Assembly (NCBI GenBank): GCA_965372355.1
Contig: CBDVBZ010000050.1
Location: forward strand, 1-23,117
Direction of reading: 5' to 3'
Length of the DNA stretch: 23,117 nt
DNA from: CBDVBZ01 sp965372355
GTDB lineage: Bacteria; Krumholzibacteriota; Krumholzibacteriia; WVZY01
The notes under the pieces are model-generated. The model ran no database searches. It had not been told where the DNA came from and saw nothing but the letters and a program-made list of their open reading frames with translations. A program made the translations under genes and the position numbers. How positions within the stretch are numbered: the first letter of the stretch is position 1; every line of letters starts with the position of its first letter. Positions 16,543-23,117 of this stretch are shown piece after piece.

Positions 16543-17025
16543 ATGATCGATCTTCTCAAAAAGTACTTTGGCTCGGATTCCGATGGAGCCTCGCAGGAAG
16601 ACCCAGCCGAACACGACATCCGGGTGGCGACGTGTGCGCTCTTTGTGGAGATGGCGAACATCGATGGCGAGTTCGCCGAGGCTGAGCGCGACAGTATAGT
16701 AAAGATGCTAACCGCGGAGTACGGGCTATCGGACGAGTATGTGGAGGAAATAATACATCTCGCGCATAAGGAGCTGGAGGGCAGCGTTGATCTGTGGCGT
16801 TTTACCAATCGCGTCAATCAGAACTATTCCAAAGCAGAAAAGATTCAAATCGTCGAGCTGATCTGGCGTCTCGTCTATGCGGATGGACGCTTAAGTGAAC
16901 ACGAAAACTATCTGATCCACAAGATGGGCAAGATGCTGAGACTCAGCCATCGTGAGTTGATCAACGCCAAACTGACGGTGCTGAACAAAACAGAGTTGGG
17001 GAACAACCGATTATCGGGGAGGTAA
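16543..17025 (+). CDS. TerB-like (tellurite resistance TerB family) protein
   Basis: A 160-aa cytoplasmic helical protein. The ATG at 16543 is preceded by GGAG. The core has the two pseudo-symmetric halves of TerB, each with an acidic turn followed by a helix: NIDGEFAEAERDSI (about 39-52) and YADGRLSEHENYLIHKM (about 112-128). The TerB fold binds metal through such acidic turns. The N-terminal 20 residues (DLLKKYFGSDSD) are short and acidic. Stand-alone TerB-like proteins of this size are common and usually uncharacterised; there is no ter operon here, so tellurite resistance should not be assumed. It ends two bases before the metallo-beta-lactamase-fold gene, implying co-expression. Confidence 0.85.
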   Translation: MIDLLKKYFGSDSDGASQEDPAEHDIRVATCALFVEMANIDGEFAEAERDSIVKMLTAEYGLSDEYVEEIIHLAHKELEGSVDLWRFTNRVNQNYSKAEKIQIVELIWRLVYADGRLSEHENYLIHKMGKMLRLSHRELINAKLTVLNKTELGNNRLSGR

Positions 17026-17027
17026 CA

Positions 17028-17714
17028 ATGGTCAAGCTGACGTTTCATGGACACTCGTGTTGGGAGATCACGAGCGACTCGCATCGCGTGCTCATCGATC
17101 CGTTTCTGGCGGATAACCCTGCCGCGGATGTCGGGCCCGAGGCGTTCGACAAGCTGGATGGAGTGGTGATCACCCACGGTCACGGCGATCATATTGGCAG
17201 CGGGGTGCAGATCGCCAAGAAGTCGGGCGCTCTGGTGGTGTCGAACTTCGAGATCGCAAACTACTTCGAGCAGAAAGGCTGCAAGTCCCATCCTTTGCAT
17301 ATCGGCGGCGGGGCGGACTTCCCGTTTGGTCACGTCAAGCTGACGATTGCGCATCACGGATCCACCGGTCCGGATGGGGAAGCGTTGGGCAGCCCCGCCG
17401 GAGTCGTCTTCACCATTGACGGCAAGAAGATCTATCACGCCGGTGACACAGGCCTCTTTCTGGACATGAAGCTGATCGCCGAGATGAACGGACCGTTCGA
17501 TGCTGCGCTGCTGCCGATCGGCGACAACTTCACAATGGGTATCGACGATGCCGTCAAGGCGGCCGAGTTTATCGGGGCGAAGATGACGATCCCGATGCAC
17601 TACAACACGTTCCCAGTCATCGAAGTCGATCCGGGTGAGTTTATCAAGAAGGTGAAGGCGATGGGACTGAAGGCCGAGATCGTCGAGCCGGGGGCTAGCT
17701 ACGCGCTTCCGTAG
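17028..17714 (+). CDS. Metal-dependent hydrolase of the metallo-beta-lactamase fold (UPF0173 type)
   Basis: A 228-aa cytoplasmic protein, with the ATG at 17028 and GGGAGG overlapping the end of the terB-like gene. The metal-binding signature HGHGDH is at residues 50-55. A further ligand lies in HAGDTGL (D140), and PMHYNTFP provides the C-terminal His (H191). The N-terminus MVKLTFHGHSCWEI and the motif sequence IAHHGSTG / YHAGDTG / LPIGDNFTMG are diagnostic of the UPF0173 / L-ascorbate-6-phosphate-lactonase-like branch. The actual substrate is unknown for most members. Length is normal and complete. It is the second gene of the terB-like operon. Confidence 0.93.
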   Translation: MVKLTFHGHSCWEITSDSHRVLIDPFLADNPAADVGPEAFDKLDGVVITHGHGDHIGSGVQIAKKSGALVVSNFEIANYFEQKGCKSHPLHIGGGADFPFGHVKLTIAHHGSTGPDGEALGSPAGVVFTIDGKKIYHAGDTGLFLDMKLIAEMNGPFDAALLPIGDNFTMGIDDAVKAAEFIGAKMTIPMHYNTFPVIEVDPGEFIKKVKAMGLKAEIVEPGASYALP

Positions 17715-17715
17715 C

Positions 17716-17948
17716 GCTGAGGTCCGGCACTGTTGCGAATCCGCTTTTGACGATGACATTCTGATGCGAACGGGTGCCGCGAGTGATGTCGAGTTCAGCG
17801 TCCGCTCGATACCGGTTATTCTGGCGGGGCACAGCATCCAACATATCGACGTTATCAACGATCGTTATCTCCTGACCACGGGACCGTCGATGTATACGAC
17901 GGTATGGATGAGATCGTCCGTGTCAGGTTGACAACGGCGCAGAACGAT
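17716..17948 (+). pseudogene. Remnant of an LVIVD-type protein gene
   Basis: This stretch before the fumarylacetoacetase gene set reads as pieces of a gene in two frames. In one frame 17889-17948 encodes DVYDGMDEIVRVRLTTAQND. This matches 15 of 20 residues of the module at residues 663-682 of the LVIVD protein in this window (15222-15281); 45 of 60 bases are identical by my count. In another frame, just upstream (about 17764-17890), GHSIQHIDVINDRYLLTTGPS resembles an LVIVD blade. The linker that should separate blade and module is missing and the frame changes between them. No intact start or full-length frame exists. I infer a deleted, frameshifted paralogue. Confidence 0.5.
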
Positions 17949-17957
17949 GGGACCGTT

Positions 17958-18857
17958 TTGAAGACTTCGCTAAGAGCACTCATGGAACACACCATCGATT
18001 ACGCCGGTCTGTTTCCTCCCGCCGGGCTCGACATGCGGCAGACGGTTCGCAACTATGCGGCCTACCTCGTGCACCCCTGTTCGTGGGCGTTGTCTCGGCT
18101 CGTTGTGCCGGTATCCAGGCTCGTCGAGCTCGACGGAGAGGTGGCGAGCCTGCAAGCGGCCGGTGGCCGTGCACACCGGTGGTTGCTGAGCGTGCTGGTT
18201 GGCGAAGACTGGCAAACGGACCTGGGGCGGGTCCTCGCGTTTGGTGATGGCCTGACAGCCAGGGGCGTCTTTATGATTGATGCCCTCGAAATCAAAACAC
18301 CCCGGGATCTCGATGAGATTGCCCACATCAAAAAGGTGATGCCGAAGGGTGCGACAGCGTTCTTCGAGATACCCATCGACAGTGACCCCAAAGAGCTCGT
18401 AGCGGCCCTTGGTGTGGCTCGGGTGTCGGCCAAGGCGAGAACGGGTGGTGTCGAGGAGAGCATGTTTCCCGCAACACACGAGGTCGCGCGGTTCATGGAG
18501 TGCTGCCGTCGGAGCCATGTGGCCTTCAAGCTGACGGCCGGGCTTCATCATCCGTTGAGGTCCGAGTACCGACTGACATATGAGCCGGACAGCGCAACCG
18601 GCACAATGCACGGATTTCTGAACGTGCTCATCGCAGCGGGTCTCATGTTTGCCGGCTCCGACGAGCAGGACGTCCTTGCCGTTCTGGAGGAGTCATCAGC
18701 GGATGCATTTATATTTGGCGATGAGTTTGTCTCGTGGCGTTCGCGACAACTGCGAATGGATCAGATCGAAGCGGCTCGAAAACGATTCGCCATCTCTTTT
18801 GGCTCGTGTTCATTCGAGGAGCCGATCGAAGACCTGAAAGGAATCAGACTTCTATGA
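17958..18857 (+). CDS. Conserved protein of unknown function, partner of fumarylacetoacetase
   Basis: About 299 aa. I prefer the TTG at 17958, which gives MKTSLRALMEHTIDYAGLFP, because upstream codons belong to the LVIVD remnant; an ATG at 17982 is the alternative. Its Shine-Dalgarno is weak. No named domain is recognised. The pattern of alternating hydrophobic strands and helices (FMIDALEIKTPRDLDEI, TAFFEIPIDSDPKELVAAL) suggests a TIM-barrel-like or similar alpha/beta enzyme. Blocks that look catalytic are DYAGLFPPAGLDM (14-26), KARTGG (159-164), FKLTAGLHHPLR (190-201) and FGSCSFEEP (281-289). It overlaps the fumarylacetoacetase start by ATGA, so coupled expression and a linked role in aromatic breakdown are likely. 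Function not assigned. Confidence 0.8.
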   Translation: MKTSLRALMEHTIDYAGLFPPAGLDMRQTVRNYAAYLVHPCSWALSRLVVPVSRLVELDGEVASLQAAGGRAHRWLLSVLVGEDWQTDLGRVLAFGDGLTARGVFMIDALEIKTPRDLDEIAHIKKVMPKGATAFFEIPIDSDPKELVAALGVARVSAKARTGGVEESMFPATHEVARFMECCRRSHVAFKLTAGLHHPLRSEYRLTYEPDSATGTMHGFLNVLIAAGLMFAGSDEQDVLAVLEESSADAFIFGDEFVSWRSRQLRMDQIEAARKRFAISFGSCSFEEPIEDLKGIRLL

Positions 18858-20188
18858 CCGTTCGAACAAACGACACACACGATCCGGGTCTCACGAGTTG
18901 GGTGGAGTCCGCCAACGATCCGGGTACCGATTTCCCGATCCAGAATCTCCCGTTTGGCGTCTTCAAGCGCCAGGGGGCGGACGAGGAACCGAGGGTGGGA
19001 GTGGCTATTGGTGATCGGATCGTCGACGTCGCGGCATGCCGTGAGCGAAAGTTGTTCAAGGGGGATGCAATCACTGCGGCGTTGTCCTGCGAGGTCGCTT
19101 CGCTAAATTCGTTGATGGCGCTGGGACGCGAGTTCTGGGCGCCGCTTCGCGTGCGTTTGAGCGAACTGCTTCGATCCGATGGGCCGGACAGCGACCGTCT
19201 TCGCGACCACTCCGACCCATGTCTCACGGCTATGGCGCACTCAGAGCTGCTGATACCCGCACACATCGGCAACTACACGGATTTCTATGCATCCGTGTTT
19301 CACGCGACGAATGTCGGGAGCATGTTTCGTCCTGACAACCCGCTTTTGCCCAACTACAAGTACATACCGGTGGCATACCACGGTCGTGCGTCGTCGGTGC
19401 AGGTGAGCGACGCGCCGGTTCGGCGGCCGCTCGGGCAGACCAAGAGCGATAATGCACCGGCGCCCGGCTTCGGCCCGTGCAAACTCCTCGACTACGAGAT
19501 GGAGGTGGGGTTCTTTGTAGGCCCGGGCAACGAGGCCGGAGAGCCGGTCGGCATAGACCACGCCGAGGATCACATCTTCGGGTTGTGTCTCGTGAACGAC
19601 TGGTCCGCGCGGGACATACAAAAATGGGAGTATCAGCCGCTGGGACCGTTTTTGGGAAAGAGCTTTGCGACGACGATTTCGCCGTGGATCGTTACCGTGG
19701 ATGCGCTCGCACCTTTTCGCGTTGCCGAGTTCGAGAGGCCGGCGGGCGACCCGCGGCCTCTGGAGCATCTCGATTCGGCCGTCAATCGAGAGGCCGGCGC
19801 ATTCGATATCACGCTCGATGTGGCGGTGCGGTCGGAGCGAATGAGGGCTGCCGGCGAGCCACCCAAACGAATCAGCCGGGGCAACTTTCGGGATATGTAC
19901 TGGACGATCGCCCAGATGCTCACCCATCACACCAGCAATGGCTGCAACCTGATCGCCGGTGATCTTCTGGCGAGCGGGACGGTGTCCGGCGACAGTGAGG
20001 ACTCGCGTGGCTCGCTTCTCGAGCTGACGTGGCGGGGGCAGCACCCGATCGAACTGCCGACGGGCGAGCAACGGCGTTTTTTGGAGGACGGCGACGAAGT
20101 CATCATGAGTGGTTTTTGCGAGCGCGAGGGGTTTCGTCGAATCGGATTCGGTGAGTGCCGGGGAATCGTCGCGCCGGCGCAACGTTAA
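18854..20188 (+). CDS. fahA: Fumarylacetoacetase
   Basis: Hydrolyses 4-fumarylacetoacetate to fumarate and acetoacetate, the last step of tyrosine/homogentisate breakdown. 444 aa from the ATG at 18854 (ATGA overlap with the previous gene). The N-terminal SH3-like domain begins at NLPFGVFKRQ. The catalytic domain contains NYTDFYASVFHATN (D143 metal ligand, H150 catalytic base), YHGRASS, LDYEMEVGFFVG (E215 and E217 metal ligands), NDWSARDIQKWEY (D249, R253, Q256) and GPFLGKSF (K269). These residues follow the mouse enzyme pattern at a nearly constant offset. A C-terminal Glu in GSLLELTW is also present. The length is slightly above the usual 420 because of an N-terminal extension. No homogentisate dioxygenase is present in this window. 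Confidence 0.95.
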   Translation: MTVRTNDTHDPGLTSWVESANDPGTDFPIQNLPFGVFKRQGADEEPRVGVAIGDRIVDVAACRERKLFKGDAITAALSCEVASLNSLMALGREFWAPLRVRLSELLRSDGPDSDRLRDHSDPCLTAMAHSELLIPAHIGNYTDFYASVFHATNVGSMFRPDNPLLPNYKYIPVAYHGRASSVQVSDAPVRRPLGQTKSDNAPAPGFGPCKLLDYEMEVGFFVGPGNEAGEPVGIDHAEDHIFGLCLVNDWSARDIQKWEYQPLGPFLGKSFATTISPWIVTVDALAPFRVAEFERPAGDPRPLEHLDSAVNREAGAFDITLDVAVRSERMRAAGEPPKRISRGNFRDMYWTIAQMLTHHTSNGCNLIAGDLLASGTVSGDSEDSRGSLLELTWRGQHPIELPTGEQRRFLEDGDEVIMSGFCEREGFRRIGFGECRGIVAPAQR

Positions 20189-20215
20189 GAAATCTGCAAC
20201 ACGGAGGTTGACCGG

Positions 20216-20500
20216 ATGGCCAGGGCCGTTCTGAATGGAGTTGTGATCGCCGAGAGCGATCAGGTAAAGATCATCGAGGGCAACTGCTACTTTCCACCGG
20301 ACTCGATCAAGAGGGAGTTCCTCAAACCGAGTGAGACGAGAAGTATTTGTCCGTGGAAGGGTATCGCCAACTACTACGATGTCGAGGTCGAGGGCGAGAT
20401 CGTCAAGGACGGTGCCTGGTATTACCACGATCCCAAGGAAGCCGCACAGCCTTTTGCCGATTACGTGGCATTCTGGAGGGGTGTTGAGATAGAGGAATAG
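20216..20500 (+). CDS. DUF427 domain protein
   Basis: A complete 94-aa protein. The ATG at 20216 follows CGGAGG at about the right spacing. It matches the DUF427 pattern throughout: MARAVLNGVVIAESD, EGNCYFPPDSI, SICPWKGIANYYDVEVEG, AWYYHDPKEAAQPFADYVAFW. The family is small, widespread, beta-rich (a beta-tent-like fold) and of unknown biochemical function. It is 27 bp after fumarylacetoacetase on the same strand and is probably the last gene of that operon, since a hairpin-rich region and a convergent gene follow. Confidence 0.93.
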   Translation: MARAVLNGVVIAESDQVKIIEGNCYFPPDSIKREFLKPSETRSICPWKGIANYYDVEVEGEIVKDGAWYYHDPKEAAQPFADYVAFWRGVEIEE

Positions 20501-20514
20501 ACCGTCGGAACGAG

Positions 20515-20578
20515 GGGCGCGGTGAGCGCCCGAACGGACATTACGAGTGAGCGCTCCGCTTGCGCCATCAGCGCGAGC
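20515..20578. terminator. Two hairpins between convergent genes
   Basis: Hairpin 1 is GGGCGC (20515-20520) with GCGCCC (20526-20531) and a five-base loop. Hairpin 2 is GCTTGCGC (20558-20565) with GCGCGAGC (20571-20578) and a five-base loop; one pair is U-G on the + transcript. Neither has a U-rich tail on either strand, so they are not classical intrinsic terminators. Their position in the 169-bp gap between the DUF427 gene and the convergent lpd gene supports a role in 3'-end formation in both directions. Confidence 0.4.
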
Positions 20579-20669
20579 CCTTCCAGGACAGGCGAGTCAT
20601 GAAGTGAGGGCGTTCGCCGTGCCCCCGCGAGAATCTCGAAGGCGTCGTCCCGGCGCCTCGATCATGCCC

Positions 20670-22094
20670 CTAGCGTCTTTTGGGCCGGTAGATATCCGTG
20701 GCGCGCCCAAAGAAAACCTCGGCGGCGCCCATGATCGTTTCGGAGAGTGTGGGGTGTGGGTGGATGCTCAGTGACAGATCGGACGCCACGGCGGCCATCT
20801 CGATGGCAACGACCGCCTCGGCAATCAGCTCACCCGCGCCGGGGCCGACAATACCGACACCGAGAACCGCCTCGGTCTCCGGGTCGATGACGAGCTTGGT
20901 CAGGCCATCGCTTCTGCCGAGCGTCCTGGCGCGACCGGAGGCCGCCCACGGGAACTTCGCCACCTCGACCGGTCGACCCTGCTCGCGTGCAGCGGTTTCG
21001 GTCAGTCCACACCATGCGATCTCCGGGTCGGTAAAGACAACGGCCGGTATGGCCCTCGGCTCGAAGATCACATCCTTTCCCGCGATCACCTCGGCGGCAA
21101 CCCGCCCCTCGTGTGTCGCCTTGTGGGCCAGCATCGGTTCTCCCACGACATCACCAATCGCAAAGATCGACGGTTCCCCGGTGCGCCTGGCAGGATCGAC
21201 CCGAACAAACCCGCGATCGTCCACCTCGACACGGGTGTGCTCGAGACCGAGGTCACCAGAGTTCGGTTTCCGTCCGACAGACACGAGCACCTGGTCGAAC
21301 ACCATCTCTTTCGGTTCTGCGTCTTTGGGCCGAAGGCGCACCTTGAGCCCGGCTTTCTGTTCCCTCATCGTCTCGACCGTCGTGTTGAGCATCACCGATT
21401 CGAAGAGCCCGTCGACCCGCCGCTTCAAGACGCCCACCAGATCGTTGTCCGCGCCCGGCAGAAGCGAAGGCATCATCTCGACCACGGTCACACGGCTTCC
21501 CATCGTTGCGTAGACCGTTCCCAGTTCGAGTCCGATATACCCGCCACCCACGATGAGAAGTGTTTTGGGGATTTCGTCCAGCGCCAGCGCGCTCGTCGAA
21601 TCGAGTACACGGGGGGAGTCAATATCCAGGCTGGGAATCACCGAGGGCCGTGATCCGGTGGCGATGATCGCGTGTTCGAAGGACAGCGTGCGCGCGCCGC
21701 CGTCCGCAGCGGTGATCTGCACGGTGTTTGCGTCGTTGAACTTCGCCTTTCCCTGAATGTAATCGACTTTTCGCTGTTTGCAGAGCTGTCCAAGGCCACC
21801 GGTCAGTGTCTTGATGATATCGTTTTTCCACGTTCGTGTTTTTGATACGTCTATCTTTGGTTCTCCGAAATCCACGCCCCAGTTTCTCGCCTCGCGCGAT
21901 TCGGTGATGACCCCGGCGAGATGCAGAAGAGCCTTCGACGGGATGCAGCCCCGGTAGAGGCAAACGCCACCGGGGTTGGCCTCGGGGTCGACGAGCGCGA
22001 CACGTAACCCGAGGTCCGCAGCCAGAAAAGCAGCTGCATAACCCCCTGGCCCTGCGCCAATTACAGCGACCTGTAGTTTGTCATTTTGCGTCAT
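20670..22094 (-). CDS. lpdA: Dihydrolipoyl dehydrogenase (E3)
   Basis: FAD-dependent E3 component of 2-oxoacid dehydrogenase complexes; reoxidises dihydrolipoamide with NAD+. 474 aa, normal length, with ATG at 22094. The FAD-binding VIGAGPGGYAAA is at about 11-22. The redox-active disulfide is in GGVCLYRGCIPSKALL (C45, C50). The NAD-binding LLIVGGGYIGLELG follows, then the second FAD motif IFAIGDVVGEPMLAHKA, and the C-terminal catalytic dyad HPHPTLSE (H447, E452). It lies 34 bp downstream of the E2 gene on the same strand, so it probably serves that complex first. Confidence 0.97.
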   Translation of the reverse strand: MTQNDKLQVAVIGAGPGGYAAAFLAADLGLRVALVDPEANPGGVCLYRGCIPSKALLHLAGVITESREARNWGVDFGEPKIDVSKTRTWKNDIIKTLTGGLGQLCKQRKVDYIQGKAKFNDANTVQITAADGGARTLSFEHAIIATGSRPSVIPSLDIDSPRVLDSTSALALDEIPKTLLIVGGGYIGLELGTVYATMGSRVTVVEMMPSLLPGADNDLVGVLKRRVDGLFESVMLNTTVETMREQKAGLKVRLRPKDAEPKEMVFDQVLVSVGRKPNSGDLGLEHTRVEVDDRGFVRVDPARRTGEPSIFAIGDVVGEPMLAHKATHEGRVAAEVIAGKDVIFEPRAIPAVVFTDPEIAWCGLTETAAREQGRPVEVAKFPWAASGRARTLGRSDGLTKLVIDPETEAVLGVGIVGPGAGELIAEAVVAIEMAAVASDLSLSIHPHPTLSETIMGAAEVFFGRATDIYRPKRR

Positions 22095-22128
22095 CGCACA
22101 CTCCGTTGCAATCGATGTGAATCGGGCG

Positions 22129-23117
22129 CTATCCCTCGAGCGCCATCAGAAGAGGTTCTTCGAGCGCCTGGGCAATCCAGCGAACAAACCGGGCGGCGTC
22201 CGCCCCATCGATGATGCGGTGATCGTACGAGACCGAAATCGGTAGCATCAAACGCGGCTCGAACTGATCGTTGCGATACACGGGCTCGATACGTCCACGC
22301 GCCACACCGAGTATCGCGACCTGAGGTGGATATATGATCGGAGAGAAATTCGTCCCGCCGATACCGCCGAGGTTCGAGATGGTAAACGTGCCTCCGTCCA
22401 TTTCATCCGGTGTGATCTTTTTGTTTCTGGCGCGCTCGGCGAGATCGTTCAGCTCGCGCGACAGCTCCTTGATATTCTTGCTGTCGACGGAACGAACGAC
22501 GGGCACGAGGAGACCCCGGTCGGTATCGACGGCGACGCCAACGTTATAGAAATGCTTGTAGATAATTGTCTGCGTCTCCATATCGATACTGGCGTTGAAC
22601 TGGGGAAACACCTTGAGCGCAGACGCGACGACCTTTAGCAGGATCGCGGTCACCGTAAGCTTGCCGCCCTCCATCTTCTTGCTGTAGCGCTTACGAATCT
22701 CCTCGATCTCCGTGATGTCGGCGGCGTCGTACTGTGTGACATGCGGAATCGTCTGCCACGCCACCGCCATGTTGCGCGCGGTGATCTGTCGCACCTTCGA
22801 CATCGGTTCGCGAACGACCGGGCCCCATTTGGTGGTGTCCCCGGATACCTGCGCCGGAGCACTCGCGCCGGAGACCACGCTCCGGGCGTAGGTTTTGAGA
22901 TCATCCTCGAGAATGCGCCCGCCCGGACCCGAACCGTGCACGTTGTGTATGTCGATCCCAAGCTCGCGCGCAAGACGTCGCAGTGAAGGCGATGCGGGTG
23001 CCGGTCCGCGGTGTTCCTTCGGTGCGGGTTTCTCATCGGCGGCGGCCGGTTCGGCGATGGCACGGGTGGCCGCAGTTTCGGATACCGGCGGCGCCTCTTC
23101 GGGCTCGGCGGCGGCCG
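22129..23117 (-). CDS. aceF: 2-oxoacid dehydrogenase E2 (dihydrolipoyl acyltransferase), 3' part; probably pyruvate dehydrogenase
   Basis: The gene enters from the right edge; its start and lipoyl domain(s) lie outside the window. The visible 329 or so codons (frame from 23115) begin with an Ala/Pro/Glu-rich linker. The peripheral subunit-binding domain follows (SPSLRRLARELGIDIHNV then GSGPGGRILEDDL, about 22912-22998), then a second flexible linker and the catalytic acyltransferase domain. This starts near MSKVRQITARNMAVAW and ends with the active-site motif DHRIIDGADAARFVRW. The wording PHVTQYDAADITEIEEIRK and DHRIIDGADAARF is closest to pyruvate dehydrogenase E2 (AceF type) rather than the 2-oxoglutarate form. 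The internal GTG at 22941 is not a real start because the subunit-binding domain continues upstream. Confidence 0.92.
   Translation of the reverse strand, partial: AAAEPEEAPPVSETAATRAIAEPAAADEKPAPKEHRGPAPASPSLRRLARELGIDIHNVHGSGPGGRILEDDLKTYARSVVSGASAPAQVSGDTTKWGPVVREPMSKVRQITARNMAVAWQTIPHVTQYDAADITEIEEIRKRYSKKMEGGKLTVTAILLKVVASALKVFPQFNASIDMETQTIIYKHFYNVGVAVDTDRGLLVPVVRSVDSKNIKELSRELNDLAERARNKKITPDEMDGGTFTISNLGGIGGTNFSPIIYPPQVAILGVARGRIEPVYRNDQFEPRLMLPISVSYDHRIIDGADAARFVRWIAQALEEPLLMALEG

Noticed and set aside
16543..17025. Tellurite resistance operon
   Set aside because: Only a single TerB-like gene is present, with no TerC, TerD, TerE or TerZ partners.
16908..17858. Minus-strand 316-aa frame over the MBL gene and pseudogene region
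   Set aside because: It is antisense to a diagnostic UPF0173-type protein and has no recognisable motif.
19241..20428. Minus-strand 395-aa frame over fumarylacetoacetase
   Set aside because: Antisense to a gene with all catalytic residues present; translation is low-complexity.
22129..22941. Complete 270-aa acyltransferase starting at the GTG at 22941
   Set aside because: The reading frame continues upstream through a peripheral subunit-binding domain and linker to the window edge, so the gene is partial.

Overview
The window is GC-rich bacterial DNA with tightly packed genes. It looks like chromosome from an uncultured or poorly studied Gram-negative lineage. Three things point that way: an outer-membrane beta-barrel porin encoded beside a periplasmic (non-lipoprotein) PstS, Sec signal peptides on envelope proteins, and a large secreted LVIVD-repeat protein ending in a FlgD-like Ig module. 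That C-terminal module (PNPF motif, then GR.VRTL, then W.G.N, then ASGVYFYRL) is typical of FCB-superphylum candidate phyla such as Krumholzibacteriota, Eisenbacteria or Latescibacterota. The phylum assignment is inference from protein style only.

Layout: (1) bases 1-73 hold about three copies of a 25-26 bp direct repeat, possibly the end of an array or insertion element. (2) 167-5890 is a phosphate uptake locus on the + strand: a putative porin, then pstS, pstC, pstA, pstB and phoU. The last four junctions are short, and pstC/pstA and pstA/pstB overlap by ATGA. A Pho-box-like 11-bp repeat lies before pstS. (3) 6060-7418 is a tryptophanase-family PLP lyase behind an extended -10 promoter and a structured leader. 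(4) Convergent to it, 7435-10755 (- strand) is a three-gene ABC-2 exporter (ATPase and two permeases). It is preceded on the same strand by alkD-like (12231-12938) and VanZ-LamG-like (10844-12226) genes. (5) 12964-13062 is a 9-bp minisatellite between the alkD-like gene and a 1053-aa secreted LVIVD beta-propeller protein (13236-16397). (6) 16543-17714 is a TerB-like / metallo-beta-lactamase-fold pair. (7) 17716-17948 carries a decayed fragment related to the LVIVD protein, directly before a three-gene set: a conserved protein of unknown function, fumarylacetoacetase, and a DUF427 protein (17958-20500). (8) Convergent to that set, 20670-23117 (- strand) carries dihydrolipoyl dehydrogenase and the 3' part of a 2-oxoacid dehydrogenase E2, most like pyruvate dehydrogenase. 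E2 runs off the right edge.

Functional picture: high-affinity phosphate uptake and its regulator PhoU; breakdown of aromatic amino acids (tryptophan cleavage to indole, pyruvate and ammonia, and terminal tyrosine/homogentisate-type hydrolysis of fumarylacetoacetate); pyruvate oxidation; an envelope exporter; and cell-surface proteins. I see no complete mobile element, CRISPR array, phage module, or tRNA/rRNA gene. No clearly new system is visible. The best leads are the LVIVD pseudogene remnant, the uncharacterised partner of fumarylacetoacetase, the tryptophanase leader, the 9-bp minisatellite and the VanZ-LamG fusion.
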